64,000 nucleotides of DNA. Source: Delphinapterus leucas. Taxonomy: Eukaryota > Chordata > Mammalia > Artiodactyla > Monodontidae. Positions 12,397 to 24,262 of the stretch are shown in pieces. Location: NCBI RefSeq assembly GCF_002288925.2, contig NW_022098024.1, positions 1,410,728 to 1,474,727 of the forward strand, written 5' to 3'. Below the pieces are notes generated by a model that saw only the letters and a list, made by a program, of their open reading frames with translations, ran no database searches and was not told the origin of the DNA. The first letter of the stretch is position 1; every line of letters starts with the position of its first letter. The position numbers and the translations under genes are program-made.

Positions 12397-12689
12397 CTGA
12401 TAAATCAGCCAATATGCTAAACCAAACTTCATGCAAGTAATTGACAGGAACTTATCAGAAATGAGAGAAAAGAACCCTCTTAATTGACCTTAACTTTAAT
12501 TGAATTTTCATTGTAACTTAAAGATACTTAAATTCATATAGTTGTTCTTTATTGTCTTCTTGTAAAGTCCTAGGAAAAGGTCCTTGTAGGCTTAGATAAT
12601 TCCAATATGTTGGCCTCAAGGTATCACTTGGGTCTTCTACAAGTCTGCTTCTGAAATTACCTAGATTAAAAAAAAAAAACTGGGTAGGA
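12397..12689. other. Unassigned spacer with A12 run
   Basis: AT-rich. An A12 run at about 12669-12680 is the only simple feature. Confidence 0.4.
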
Positions 12690-13360
12690 AATGTTATTTA
12701 TTTATTCCAAAAAAATTAATTTCCATTTTGTGTCAGGTTTTGGGACAGTCTATAAGAATACGATGGAATCCGGGTCTGCACAGAAAGTCCCTGCTATTGT
12801 GACTTTAACGTTTAGTTGAGTAAGATTGGACAATTAAACAAGCAGTAAAATGTGAAAATTCTAGGATATGCTATGAGGGAATAAGTAAGAGATATTGCAG
12901 GAATCACACACATTTTACGAGTATCAGATAGAAGAATGGTGGCTGGGAGCAGGACCTCAGGTATCCATCGTGGGAATAGAAAAAAAGGGGGGGGGAGGGG
13001 CAGATTCAAAATATATTTGCGCAGTAGGACCAACAGAATTTGGTGACTGGTAAGATATAAGAATATGAAATAAGAAGAAAGACATTAATGAGATTCTCAA
13101 GTTTCTGGCTTGTATAACTGCATGAACTCAGCAGGATACAGAACCTTGAAGAGAGAATATAGTCTTTAGGACTATGAGAGAGAATTAGTTCAGTTTTAGA
13201 TATGTTGGGTTTGAGAGGCCTGTCCAAAATCCAGGTCTAGGTATAGGTAGACAGTTGTTTAAAATCGGAGCTCAAGAGAAGGTCTAAGCCCAGGATACAT
13301 AGATCTGGGAAGCATTATGATAGAGATAATAATTTAAGTCGTTGTTGATGAGAATCACCC
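12690..13360 (-). mobile_element. L2 LINE retaining part of the reverse-transcriptase region, antisense
   Basis: The left part (to about 12900) looks like the antisense L2 3' end ('ttatttattcc', 'gtgtcaggttttgggacag', 'aagtccctgctattgtgac', 'ggacaattaaacaagcag'). The right part matches more 5' L2 sequence: 'gaatttggtgactggtaagat', 'gagattctcaagtttctggcttgtataactgc', 'ttagttcagttttagatatgttgggtttgagaggcctgtcc', 'gtaggtagacagttgttt'. This is the antisense of the segment just after the decayed YADD box of L2 reverse transcriptase. It implies an internal deletion between the two parts. No intact frame. Confidence 0.62.
12987..13000 (+). repeat. G-rich homopolymer tract (G9-A-G4)
   Basis: Nine G followed by A and four G, directly after an A-rich run, within the antisense L2 copy. 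Confidence 0.9.
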
Positions 13361-14934
13361 TGGGAGTGTGCATTCTATGACAAAAAGCAGTTGGGTATAT
13401 CAGAGAATAGCCTCACTTAGTTGGTATAAAAAATGCATTATGAGGGAAAACTGTATGACACAATTTTGAAAAACAAAGGAGAAAAAATTACCCAAAACAA
13501 ATTTGATTCCAGGCAGCCACCCTGCATTGGAGAGTCCAGAACAGTAAGAGCAATACCTACACATTGATTGATTTACTATTCTTCTTATACCAGTAGCTAG
13601 ACCAGTTACAAGAGAAATTATATATTCCATCTCCAGGGATAAAAAAACTTAATGATCTACTACTTTTAGCTCTGTGACTTCTACAAGAGAGTGTATTTGC
13701 ATTTTTATTTTATTTTGTCACTTGACTCAGTAGTCAGGAAATAAAGTCTAGAATTTTAACTGGAGATAAACTATTATTCCCATTTAGTTATTTTGAAGGG
13801 ACCTTAAGTGATAAGCTTATGCATATTGCAAAGCTCATACACAAATTACTTGATAAGCTCAGTCCACGAAATGAGCTCCATTATGATGTTGCAATTATGA
13901 TAAGTTTATTTGCCTGTTCTTTCAGAATCACTTTGTGTGTGTGTCCCTACCGTAAACACAGCAAAATAGTTAATGTGATTTTGTCTGTCATCTGCTGTAG
14001 AATAAAGAATATTGACACGATGCTCAGGTATCCTGTAGTTTAAAATTAATGGTCATTTATCATAACACGTAATTTATGTGCATTTGCACATGCAAAGGGT
14101 TATGATATCAGAGGAATATTTATCTCAAAAATTATGAATTTTAAAATTCTATTCTGAGAATAGACTGTCCTTATATTACTCGTTTATATTGGTTTGGCTC
14201 ATTTCGTGAGACTGTCGAAAAGCCCTGTGGCATGGCTATTAAATAAAAATAAACATTCAACTTTAGGCCATGCACTGAAGTTGGAGAGACACTAGTTCTG
14301 TCTTGAGAAAGCAGGAAGCTCTTTACTACAAAGTGATTTTCAACTTGGGTTTTGAAGGGTGAGTGTGAGCTACCTAGACAAACAAAAGTAGCACAATCAT
14401 TTCAGGTAGAAATTTCAGGTAAAATGCAGCATGTGCAAAAGATCTAGAATCACATATGGTTGATCCATTTTAAGGATTACAAAGCATCATTTAATGAGGC
14501 TGATGGGTAGAGTAAATGTAGAAGAGCTGTAACTGATGAGGCTGGAATTGTTAATGTTCACCAAATTTCAGGTTAGCTTTCATTTAAAATTAAATTGATC
14601 TCCTCCCTCCAGAGATGGGATTGTGGAATTGGTAGTTTTGAAACCCATAACTTTCACATTTCAAATAAATCCTGTTCTCTAGTCCAGAAAGAGCTGTGAG
14701 TCAGTCCTATACAATCATCGCACAGTAAAGCCGAAGCTTCGTTACGATTCCAAATTACTTTACATTTTCAGTGTTTCTCATAGAAGGAGCTGATTTTCCC
14801 AGTTGGCCTCACAAGATCATTTAAAATCAATTCAAAATGGTGCCCAGGAGACTATTCTACTTAGAAGAGTTTTAGAAACCACATGTGTTTCACACATATC
14901 AGAGAGTAGAATGCTTTCTAAGGAAACCCACTGG
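13361..14934. other. Unassigned sequence
   Basis: About 1.6 kb without a supportable gene or repeat. Open frames of 74-76 codons show no domain features. Confidence 0.4.
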
Positions 14935-15065
14935 AACTGCATCCCAGATGTCTAGCTTCTGCCACTAACTAGCTGAGGGAACTTGGGTTTCTGGACCCAA
15001 GTCAGTATTTTGGCTTCAGTCTCTTTATTTATAAAATGGAGAAGTTCAAAGAAACAATTTCCAGG
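14935..15065 (+). mobile_element. Probable MIR SINE
   Basis: 'ctagcttctgccactaactagctgagggaacttggg' followed by 'cttcagtctctttatttataaaatggagaag' matches the MIR core (gctctgccacttactagctgtgtgaccttgggc ... cctcagtttcctcatctgtaaaatgggg) with a short insertion in between. Confidence 0.6.
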
Positions 15066-15164
15066 ACCCCTTCAGCTTCTGTATTATGCAAGTTTATGAT
15101 TTTACTTTCCTGAACATTCTTAATTCTCTTGGACGGATAAAAACACACAGTGATAGAAACTATT

Positions 15165-15565
15165 TGTATATTGAATCAATCACTTTTCAGTCCATATCTT
15201 GTGTGAGGTTCGAGGAATGTAATATTATATAAGAAAAAAAAACCAGAATTAGTCCTTATAGGCATGAAGCTTACATCCTGATTGGAGGAGGAGAGGGGTT
15301 TTAATGAGATAAACACAGAAATAATCTGTGGATGAAAAACAAATGGGGTAAGAGCTGGGAAAGAATAAAGAAAACCTCCAGGGACTATGTGAGCACACAA
15401 TGGGAAGAATCTGATATTGTTGACACGGGGACCCAGGGATGGATGTGTTGGGCACTGAGCCTTGTCAGGGAGGGTCTCTCTGCAGAAGTGACTTTTGAGG
15501 GAAAGAGATGGGCTTGAACCTTCTCAGAATGGCTTTGTGATTGTGGTCAGTCCTGGGGAATCAGC
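15165..15565 (-). mobile_element. L2 LINE, antisense
   Basis: The antisense L2 order is followed loosely: 'gaatcaatcacttttcagtccatatcttgtgtgagg', 'agtccttataggcatgaagcttacatcctgattgg', 'gagataaacacag', and then 'gtcagggagggtctctctgcagaagtgacttttgagggaaagagatgggcttgaa', which parallels the antisense 'gtcagggaaggcctctctgaggaggtgacatttgagcagagacctgaa' block. That last block is distinctive. Confidence 0.7.
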
Positions 15566-17133
15566 AACTGCCTCGGGAACATATGGCCTTGCGATCTATA
15601 AAGGTCAGGAAAGCAAATTACGGGCCATGTTTTATGGGTTTACTAGAGTTGTATGTACAATTCAAGATATGATAGAAATTTAATTTCAGATCATGAAAAT
15701 TGATTTGATGGCGTTCAGACATTTTGATTAAGAACATGAATGCAAAATCGCATATTTTGTAACTTGGCACATTGAGTATTTCTCCAAATTATGTTTCCAG
15801 ATAGCGAGTCAGGCTGTGCACCAGGTCCCCACTCCTTTATTAACACCAGGCTAATCTGAGTCATCTCAGAATAGCTGTACTTGGTCATGTCTTGTTCCTG
15901 ACGTTGCTGTTTTGGCATCTACGTCTGCCTCTGTGTGGCAGGTCTGGATGAGCTGTAGTAGGTAGTAAAAGGGCAGCTTATCATACCTCAGGGGAGTGTT
16001 GGTCGGAATTGGACATAATGGAGTGCCCAGGAGCTGGCCTGGTGGTCATTCAGTGGTTTTCTTAGTGACATAAATGAGAACAGGAAGGCAGCACATAGGT
16101 GGCCTTTCAGCCTACCTGTGATAATCAAGCCCAGAAGCATCTAGACTAGATCACCTGATAACTGTAATTAAGTAAACCCACCTGCTTAAGTTTTAATAAA
16201 AACTATTTTCTTGCAATTTCATTTAGAATTTTTTACTGTGTAGAGTTTGACTTACTTGAGGGTATGCAAATTAAAATATCTAGTGTATGAATGGATTTGG
16301 AAATTAAACCCCAAATCTGAGACTTGCTGTCAATTAAGGAGTCAGGAGTGTATGTGATATTTGAAGCTACGAGAATGGTTGAGATCACCCAGGTAAAGTA
16401 TAAAGTGTATTCTTTATCATATTTTTTTTTTCAGAAATGATCCCACTTTGGGGTAGGTGTATCTATTTTTCATGGGACAGAATTACCTCGTACTATAGTA
16501 AGAGAAAAATGTCTTCTATCTGTCTGACCATTTATGAATGAACTGAGAAAAATGTTCTCAGGTCTAATCTAGTGATTTATTTTCCATTAAATACCTAATC
16601 ATGATTTTCCTGTATTCATTTTAAGATGGAATTGAAATGAAGACATTGAAGTGTGTACTATTTACTTACTTTTGTCACATAAAAAGTAATAAAACTTACT
16701 ACTTTTCAATTGCTGTCTGAGTCTCTGCGGCAATGATCTTGTCCTATTTATTGCTATAACTTCAGTGCTTTCAGTGTTGAATTTATTTTTAATTTTTAAA
16801 AATCATGCCAAAGGATTTTTTCACCATGGTATATAATAGAGCAAATTGAATTATAGTTAATAAAATATTATGCAGCCAAATATTCTACCTAGAGAGTCTG
16901 CCTCATTTTTACAATATAATCCCTTAATATTTACTTTTGTTCTGTATTCCTGTGCAGCATATGTTATAGAATTGCCCTGTGGGGCAGCTGTGTGATTGGG
17001 TGATTGGATTATAGTATTTTAGGATACCAGTGGGCTCCTATGGATTGGTGTGCAATTACATGTGGATGAACTAAATGAACTAGTCATGGGATATAACTTT
17101 GAAGAAAAGGCAGACTCAGTAGCAATGATCTAC
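15566..17133. other. Unassigned AT-rich sequence
   Basis: No gene or confident repeat family in about 1.6 kb. A T-rich run at about 16421-16431. Confidence 0.4.
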
Positions 17134-17169
17134 TGTGTTTTAATTTGAGGCTGTGTTTTAATTTGAGGC
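17134..17169 (+). repeat. Perfect 18-bp tandem duplication
   Basis: The unit tgtgttttaatttgaggc occurs twice head to tail (17134-17151 and 17152-17169) without mismatch, followed by a T8 run. Confidence 0.95.
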
Positions 17170-17329
17170 TCTTTTTTTTAATTGCTTGCCCTCAATGCTG
17201 GAAAGATGTTAAGGAATTAAGGAGAAATGGCATAAGGGATACATTGAAAAATTTTGTATTTTCTTAATCTGGAGATGTTATGAGAATATTTATAAGCAAG
17301 GCTTGGAAAACTTTTGAGAAAGGTTTAAG

Positions 17330-17520
17330 AACGTTAAGACGACCTAGATTTGAGTTTTAACTTTGGTTCTTACACTCTGTGTAACTCTGAGCAAGTTACT
17401 TAATATCTCAGAGTGTATTTTCTTATTTGTAAAATAGAGATAATAAAACTCCTTCATAATGTCCTCATGAGGACGAGTGATCATGTATGTAAAATACCAG
17501 CATAGAGCATTGTTATATGG
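17330..17520 (+). mobile_element. MIR SINE
   Basis: 'gttcttacactctgtgtaactctgagcaagttacttaatatctcagagtgtattttcttatttgtaaaatagagataataaaactcc' follows the MIR core, and 'tgatcatgtatgtaaaataccagcatagagcattgttat' fits its 3' part. Nearly full length. Confidence 0.75.
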
Positions 17521-18054
17521 AACGGGTAGGTCTGGCTCCACTGGTACTTTGCTCCAACAGTGATCTGGGATTTGTAGTGATGAAAGAAGTGATTTAACTT
17601 TTATGATAGCCATTGACTTTTTGGCCTACACTGAGATTTTCCTGCTTTAGACAACTGCTGGAGGGCATTTCTGTCCATGGTTTTACCATGAACTACCCCA
17701 CTGAACGGTAGCCAACTGAAAAGAAATCTCAGTGATTTCCTTAGGCATTTCAATTCTGAAACTAAAGAACTTAGATGTATAATTGAACATTCCCTCAATC
17801 TTCTAAGCATGTTACATTTGGATTCATGTATTTCTGGATCAAATGGCAGCCAAGTGCAAGGGCCTGTCCTATCTTCATTTTACGTTAGTCATTTGGTTGA
17901 TGATGATTCCCAAAATCAAAGTTATAATGAAATTGATCTTGGAGGTTCGAAACAATTCTTAGATGGCAAGTTTACTCTTATAAAAAACTGAGAGTGTCTA
18001 CTGCATAAATTCAGCCATAAACACTTACAGATGGAGAAAGGTAGCTTAACTTAA
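17521..18054. other. Unassigned spacer
   Basis: No gene or repeat recognised. Confidence 0.4.
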
Positions 18055-18280
18055 TGATGGAGAGCCTAGATTTTGGAAGCAAGCATCTTGGGTCAATTCT
18101 GGATTTTACTGTTCATCAGATGTAGTAAGCTGTCAGCCAAGTTACTTAAACTCTGTGTGTTTTTGATATCTTTTCTTTTAATATAGGATTGCATAGATTA
18201 AATTAGCTAAACTATGTGGAGATCTTAGAACAGTACCTGTTATATAGGTGGTCAGTAAATGTTAGCAATATAAGCATGTT
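18055..18280 (+). mobile_element. MIR SINE, near full length
   Basis: From 'ggagagcctagattttggaagc' through 'gccaagttacttaaactctgtgtg' to 'cttagaacagtacctgttatataggtggtcagtaaatgttagc', the head, core and tail order of MIR is preserved, including the terminal 'gtaaatgttagc'. Confidence 0.78.
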
Positions 18281-19209
18281 GTCCCCAGATATCAAACAAC
18301 CACAGAACCACCATGCTGGCCTGGTGTCTGTGTCCCCTGGGGCCATTGTCCTAACCACTCATTCTCTTGATTTGCATTTTTAACAGGTAGTATCTGGTAT
18401 GTACACTCATAGCTGAGGAATAATCTCTGTTGATTAGCCAGTCAAATTACTTGAAACACCTCTCCAGATCCCATTCAGTACATAATTAGCGTTTATTTCA
18501 ATTTTGCTATCCATTATGCAAATTCATTGCAGGCGTGCATCACAACTGGGTAGTATGTGGCTCGTGATTTTTTTTATTGGCGGTCATTGAGATGAGAGAT
18601 GGGCAGGTAGTAGGAAGCTTCTGCCTAGCTTAATTTGGTGACACTATTCTCTATTTTGGCCAAAGTATCAGTACCATCACATTAGTTTTATTATTACTGT
18701 TAATTAGATGTGAGTGTCAGAAAAGTGTTTCCAGTTCTGGAACTGATTAAGTGATGGAGCAGTTCCCCACGGTTGATTTGCTTAAGCCAGACTGAGCAAA
18801 GCATGGAGTCAACACATCCCAGGGAGGAGGGGTATGAATTAGGTGGTAGAGTAAATGTTTTCCATTTCCTGCTACATTATTTGATAATGGAATGTGCAGA
18901 TCCACTGGCACTGGAGGCGGCCTGTGTTCTCTGTGCAAATGAATGAGATGTTCAGGTGCATCATCACAGTCATTGTCCAAAAGGGAAAAGCACCGTCAGC
19001 AGCTACCACCTGCCCAGAGGAATCAGCAGAAAAATTAACCTTCTGTGTTGGGTTGTAGTGCTGGGAAAGGGTTTCGTTTTCAATCCAAGCATGCCAACAA
19101 CTTTGTGCACTTGGCTGTTTGAAAGATCTAGTAAAATTTGGGTGACATAAAGTGACATTGCTATTGATGTGTTTTAGTTACATATTTTGTTCCAGAAAAA
19201 AATCTGTGT
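18281..19209. other. Unassigned sequence
   Basis: No gene or confident repeat in about 0.9 kb. Two opposed frames of 64-77 codons at 18747-19150 look like chance. Confidence 0.4.
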
Positions 19210-19237
19210 CATCTATCTATCTATCCATCTATCTATC
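19210..19237. repeat. (ATCT)n microsatellite
   Basis: Seven tetramer units with one ATCC interruption. Confidence 0.93.
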
Positions 19238-19309
19238 AAAGCAAAATGTACCTGATTGGTTTTGCTGTATCCATCCATATAGTAATAAAAGTGATGGCAT
19301 TGTAGTAAA

Positions 19310-19505
19310 ATATACCAGGCTCTGAATTCAATTTCTAGTAAGCAATTGATAAATTTTGGGCATGATATTTAACCACTCTAAGCTTCAGTATTTTAGGGGG
19401 TGTGGTGGTATGGGTAATATTGGGCATCACATGGCATTGTTAAGGGTGAGTTGCAATTGTGTCTGTTAAATGCCTGGCGTAAGGGAAGTGTCATACATAT
19501 GTTGG
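19310..19505 (+). mobile_element. Probable MIR SINE, diverged
   Basis: 'ccaggctctgaattcaatttctagt', 'gggcatgatatttaaccactctaagcttcagtatttt', 'atggcattgttaagggtgagttgc', and 'gtctgttaaatgcctggcgtaaggg' keep MIR order with moderate divergence. Confidence 0.58.
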
Positions 19506-19544
19506 TTTGCCTTCATTTCTCTGACATAACATGGACCATATTCA

Positions 19545-19855
19545 ATCAACTCAACTTGACAGATATTATCTCCCCAGAACTGTGCTAGACTCTAGGAAAA
19601 CAGTAACAGAGAAGACAGACATAACTCCAGTCCTGTTTGGCTCACAAATTATTATGAAGACACAAAGATGAAAGGAAAACATGCTGGGTGGGCCTATAGC
19701 AAGGGTACTGGGGGCCCAGTGTTCAGGGATAGCCTCCTTGAAGTATTTTCAATCTGGGATATGAAGGCAGAGTAGGGGAGTTAGGAGAAAGAGCGGTGGG
19801 GCTCAGAAAAGAGAGCATTTCTAGCAGAAGGCACAAATTATAGGCACCTTTGAGT
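19545..19855 (-). mobile_element. L2 LINE, antisense
   Basis: 'cagaactgtgctagactctaggaaaacagtaacagagaagacagacataactccagtcctg' then 'ttcagggatagcctccttgaag' and 'gagagcatttctagcagaaggcacaaattatagg' follow antisense L2 order (gtgccaggcactgttctagg ... cagggaaggcctc ... gaacattccaggcagagggaacagc). Confidence 0.62.
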
Positions 19856-20149
19856 AAGTGAGTTTACTGAAAATAAAAATCTTAATTTTTATTTTATGGA
19901 AGCATACCCACCCACCAATGACAATTCCATGTGCATTGTGTTGGACACTATAGCATGAAGTTTAAAGGTATGATTACAAGTGATTCTGTGGCCAAGGTAT
20001 GTATTTTGTATTAAGCAGTAACATTGGCATGATACATAAGCTAAGTATTTTCACCATGCACTTGCTCATTCTAAGGAACAGTGATGCAGTCTACTCTAGG
20101 GACTAGGGAAAATATAGTTAAACATGTGTGGCTTTCCCATCAGACTTTG
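19856..20149. other. Unassigned spacer
   Basis: Nothing recognised. Confidence 0.4.
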
Positions 20150-20358
20150 AGGACCAAATAGATTTATTAAGTACTTTCTATGTTCCAGGTTCTGTGCTAA
20201 ACACTTTATGTGCAACATCTCATTTCACTCCAAGAGGTAAGGACTATTATTTTGCTGATCTTTGGATAAATAAATGGACACTTAAAGTCCGTATATCATT
20301 TGTCCAAGGTGACAAAGCTAGAACTGGATACAAAGCAAGAGAACTTTGGAAGCTTCAT
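20150..20358 (-). mobile_element. MIR SINE
   Basis: Antisense MIR from its tail: 'tttattaagtactttctatgttccaggttctgtgctaaacactttatgtgcaacatctcatttcact', then 'gtccaaggtgacaaagctagaactgg'. The 77-codon open frame here is explained by the repeat. Confidence 0.78.
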
Positions 20359-20499
20359 TAGTAGCCATCAAGCTATTCCAAACTACCAGACATCCATTCT
20401 CCTCCAAGTCTGAGCTAAACTGAGTTGTATTAAATATGGCAGGAAGAAAAGGACCGTCATTTGGTTTCCATAGAAATTCCAAGTAACCCATGGGGCAGA

Positions 20500-20690
20500 G
20501 CCTGGGCAGTGGAGCAAGGAATTCAGAAGCTGCCTGACATGGTACAAGTTATTGAAACTCTCTGAGCCTCAGGTTCTTCTGAAATGGCAATATTAATAAT
20601 GTTTACCCTCATCTGTAAGTTGTGAGGATGAAATAAGATGTATTGTGTGTAACATGTTGAGGGCATTACTTGGCACAAAGGAAGTGTCAC
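20500..20690 (+). mobile_element. MIR SINE
   Basis: 'caagttattgaaactctctgagcctcaggttcttctgaaatggcaatattaataatgtttaccctcatctgtaagttgtgaggatgaaataagatg' then 'gggcattacttggcacaaaggaagtg' is a clear MIR core plus tail. Confidence 0.8.
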
Positions 20691-20766
20691 CTCCCAGATC
20701 TAGCCCCAAACTCTGTGAGGTCCTCCACAGAACAACATCCCTGAATCATTAATAAACCATGGGAAT

Positions 20767-21278
20767 TGTTGAGGGGATTATAGGGGAGGAAAACTTTTCC
20801 TTTATCCCTTCTTGGTTTTGTGGCTGGTGTAATCATTAAATTAACATAGGACAGATTGACAAGAGAAGAATACATTTCAATTTCATATACACAGGAGCTC
20901 ATAGAGGTCCGATACTTGGAGTGACCAAAGCAGGCAGTTTTCATACCTTTTAGACAAACCGTAAATTTGTGAGGAATTTATGTGAGGACAAGACAAAGAA
21001 ATTTGGGTTTGGAGTAGTAAATTAGTAAAGGAGTAACAGGTTTGTTGACATAGCCTTCTCAGCCTTGAATTCCCTGTCTCTGGTGATGTCTCTCTACTGC
21101 CTGGTACAGGGAGAGTACCTTTCACATGGGAGACTGATTTTCTGTTTTTAAGGGGACAGAGGAGGGTCAGAGTGTCCTTTTCGTACCAACCGCTTCTTAA
21201 GTAAATTTCATTCAAAATAATCAATATGCTGAAGTGGCATATTTGGGGGCAGGCTGTCCTGAACCCCGTCAGGGTTCA
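20767..21278 (-). mobile_element. Endogenous-retrovirus-type LTR, antisense (family not assigned)
   Basis: Read on the minus strand, the sequence starts 'tgaaccctgacgggg' (complement of 21264-21278) and ends '...tataatcccctcaaca' (20767), so both ends fit the TG...CA rule. Near its 3' end the complement of 20838-20870 reads 'ttctcttgtcaatctgtcctatg' and then a 'accagcc...aggaaaagttttcctcccc' tail, a 3' pattern common to ERV1-type LTRs. About 512 bp fits an LTR. The flanking 4-6 bases do not match each other, so either it is not a solo LTR or the ends have decayed. No retroviral protein motif is seen. Minus-strand frames of 85 and 113 codons lie within it and are not genes. Confidence 0.55.
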
Positions 21279-22625
21279 ATAAATAATATCCCTCTTCCCT
21301 GCCTGGGTTCTAGACTAATTGAGAAATAAGTCAAAAATAATAGAAAATACTAAGGCCTGTGGAGGAATCATGTCTTCACTGGTGGTAAAGACAAGATTAG
21401 GGAGCATATCTTAGCCTGAGAGCCCAATAGGTGGTGTTAACCCAACCCCACATTGGATAGACTTATCATCCAGTTAAAGACATCGCTGGCTGGGGAAGCT
21501 GACCACATGGAGGGGCAGAGGAACGCCTGCTCCCAAAGGGAAAAGACTGAATATTTTATTCTTCCCCAGTCTAACAATCATGTAAGTCTCCTGTCTCACG
21601 AGATGCAGAGTAGACAAAGGTGGGGTGGGGGTCACGAGAAGCCAAGGATATTACCCTGACTTTCTATCGTGTAGTATCAGGAGCAGGGCATTAATGTCTC
21701 CTTGGTGAGACCACCATTGGTGAGAGCCCTGCAGCCTCCAACGCTGAGACTTAAATGACCTGTGCAGATTCCTGTGCAGATTCCTCCCTGACAGGTCTGG
21801 TCTCTGGCCTGGAAACAGGAGTGTTGGGACTTCACACATTTTTCTGATCCTGTCCTGGAAGCATGCTGACTCCCTAACAAGGGACATCTGTGGTTGTAAC
21901 ACTCAGGGTCTCAGTTCCAGAAAGAACCTATGTCAACCCCTGGTGAAGACCCTGGCCTCAAGCTCTGTTACCTTGAGTCCCTTCATTCTTTTGGTCCCGG
22001 GCTGACCCACCAGGGGTATGTTTGGCTCTTGGTCTGCCCTGTGGTTTCTTGTCACATGAGCCTCTGACTTCTAACCTCTGACCTCAGATCCAAGTGCAGC
22101 CGGCTGCTGGCTCAGTGACCAAGTCCCTGAGATGGCAGCCAAAGGCATAGGCATCCTGTACTGGTTGTCCCTCTTCCCTCCATGGACATCTTCCTAACTA
22201 AGGGGAAAGCTGTGGGCTGCTCGGCTGTCCCACACCGGCCCCTCTGTCGCTTCTTGATCAGGAACCACCTGCAGGCAGGACACACAGGCCACTCCAGTCT
22301 GGCCCCTGATGGGGCTACCTGGCCACCTAGGAGGACAGGCACCCACACTGAGAGAGAAGAGCTCCGTTCTGGGGGCTGAGTGGCCACCAGCAGCCATGGT
22401 AGGGAGTGGGTACACCCCACACAAATCACACGGGAGGCCTCAGGTACATGCAGTGTCTGATCAAAGCTCAGGCTGACGGTGAGCCAGGGGTCAGCAGAAG
22501 TGGGTGTGAGGACAGAGGACTGACCACGGTCTGCTGTCCTCACAGACTAACAGGGTGAAAGCTGGTGTTTGATGCTAACGAGCTCTCTGACACTCAGGCA
22601 GTCCTGCTGGGTTGAAAACCTAAGA
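21279..22625. other. GC-richer block of unknown origin next to the LTR
   Basis: The base composition changes here. From about 21960 to 22560 the sequence is clearly GC-richer than the AT-rich flanks and holds at least ten CpG dinucleotides. It holds a 143-codon minus-strand frame (22112-22543) and overlapping frames of 65 and 76 codons, but no domain, retroviral or otherwise, could be recognised, and GC-rich sequence has few stop codons by chance. Because it abuts the inner side of an antisense LTR it could be the decayed inside of an endogenous retrovirus; no second LTR or tRNA primer site was found. A 12-bp tandem duplication lies at 21761-21784. Confidence 0.4.
21761..21784 (+). repeat. 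Perfect 12-bp tandem duplication
   Basis: tgtgcagattcc twice in direct succession. Confidence 0.95.
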
Positions 22626-23539
22626 CATCATTACTCTAAATTAGCAATTCCCTCTGCAACAGCGGAAAGACACTGGTTATTTTCTTACACTCACATAAGA
22701 TGTACTGTATTAGACTCCACGCAGATCAAGCATTTGGGGCACAGCTAGCAATGCAATGTAAAGTCAGGTTTTGACACAGCATTTCAAAAACGTTAACTTT
22801 CAGAGTCAGGATTTTTCGTAGGTGACCCCAAATGTTCATGGCCATGATTTTAACTGAAAGGTATCTTACGCCTGTTGGTTTCACTGACGTGCCCATAAGA
22901 ACCCTGTGAAGACAGAAAAGGTATTTAATACCACTGTACACTTAAGAGTAGATAAGGGTCTCATTAAGCATCCAGATGTAACAGTATACACCTCAGAGAA
23001 TCTTACCTAACGTGTGAATATGAGTATTATAATATTTTTCAAAGTTCTACTAGTAACCTGTTCTATAGGATATAACAGTACTCAGGGAGACAAACAAAAA
23101 TAAGCAGGAGGCAGTCTCATTAAATTAGTTTAGCAAAGTTCTTTGCTATAGGATTTCTCAGTCTTTACTATGTTAATGTTTGAGTGTTATATTTAATGTA
23201 AAAATTATGAAACACATGGTATAATTTTGCTCTGCTGCAAAAAATGGACTACTGCTCCATTTAGATGACCCAGAGCATATGGAAACAATATGTTTAAAAC
23301 TAAAATCATCAATTCTCCCTTCTCCTTGCAAGCAAGTTCCAGGATGCTTTTACTTCCTCCATCCCAATTAATGGAAGCAGCAAGTAGGTGTTTTGCAAGG
23401 ATAACACCTGAGTCACCTTCAGCTCAGCTTTGCCATCTTCTCTCCCCTGTTCATTTGGTTGGCCACCGTGTTGTATTGATTCTTCCTCAAAAAGGGAACA
23501 ATTTTTTTTTTAGTAAATAAAATGCCCTTTTCTTTGATT
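22626..23539. other. Unassigned AT-rich sequence
   Basis: Composition returns to AT-rich. No gene or recognised repeat. A T9 run lies near 23501-23511. Confidence 0.4.
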
Positions 23540-23785
23540 CAGGCCCTTAATATCTCTCTTTACTACTAAACTTTCCTTCTCTGTGTTCCCATAGCAATTT
23601 ATACAAACGTCTGTTATAGCCCTTAGCAAATTGTTTGATAGTCATTTGAGTGTTTGTATCCTCTGCAAGACAGTGAATTCTGAGAGGGAAAATATTATGT
23701 ATCATTATTTTTTATTTATTCTTACCATAGAGTCAGCCACCTGCACTATACTTAACAATGTTCGTTAAATAGCTGAATAAAGCCA
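23540..23785 (+). mobile_element. L2 LINE 3' end
   Basis: 'ccatagcaatttatacaaac', 'cctctgcaagacagtgaattctgagagggaaaatattatgtatcattatt', 'ttaccatagagtcagccacctgcactatacttaacaatgttcgttaaatagctgaataa' follows the L2 3' UTR from 'tagcacttatcac' to its terminus. Confidence 0.62.
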
Positions 23786-23989
23786 GGCATCCCATTAACC
23801 TCTTTTCAAGCCTTTTAAGACTAATTGGAGAAAAATGAGGGAATCACCATTTGGATGTGTGGCTGTTGTTCATTAGACAGGCAACCCAGATGCAGAATAG
23901 AAATTCTTAGTTCAAACTGCTAAAAATGTTGAATAAATGGGTAAAAATCTGTACTGGGAAAACACATACAAAAATCTTTACTCCAATAT

Positions 23990-24262
23990 AGTTTATATTT
24001 TCGTTTATATTTTGAAGACTGCTATTATAAACGTCTTCCAACAGAAGCACATAGAGGAAAATTTGAAAGTTCTAGCCATACATTAATGAAAAGAGAAAAT
24101 TCCAGAAAATACACACACAGTATGATTCTATTTATATAAAACAAGTTTGCACATACACAGAGACACAAATGCAAAGTAAAAAGACGAGAAAAGTATATAA
24201 AAAGTGGTTACATCCAGGTTAAAGAAGGGAATCAAGAGGGTTAGGGAGGCAGTGAAAAGAGA
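23990..24262 (+). mobile_element. Old L1 3' end (L1M-type)
   Basis: 'cacagtatgattctatttatataaaacaagttt' followed by 'agtatataaaaagtggttacatccaggttaaagaagggaat' matches the common order at the 3' end of old mammalian L1 (tatgatcccatttttgtaaaaa ... agtggttatctctgggtggtgggat). The subfamily was not determined. Confidence 0.55.

Noticed and set aside
22112..22543. 143-codon minus-strand open frame as a gene
   Set aside because: It lies in a GC-rich block where stop codons are rare, has overlapping long frames in other phases and shows no domain. Kept only as part of the unexplained block.
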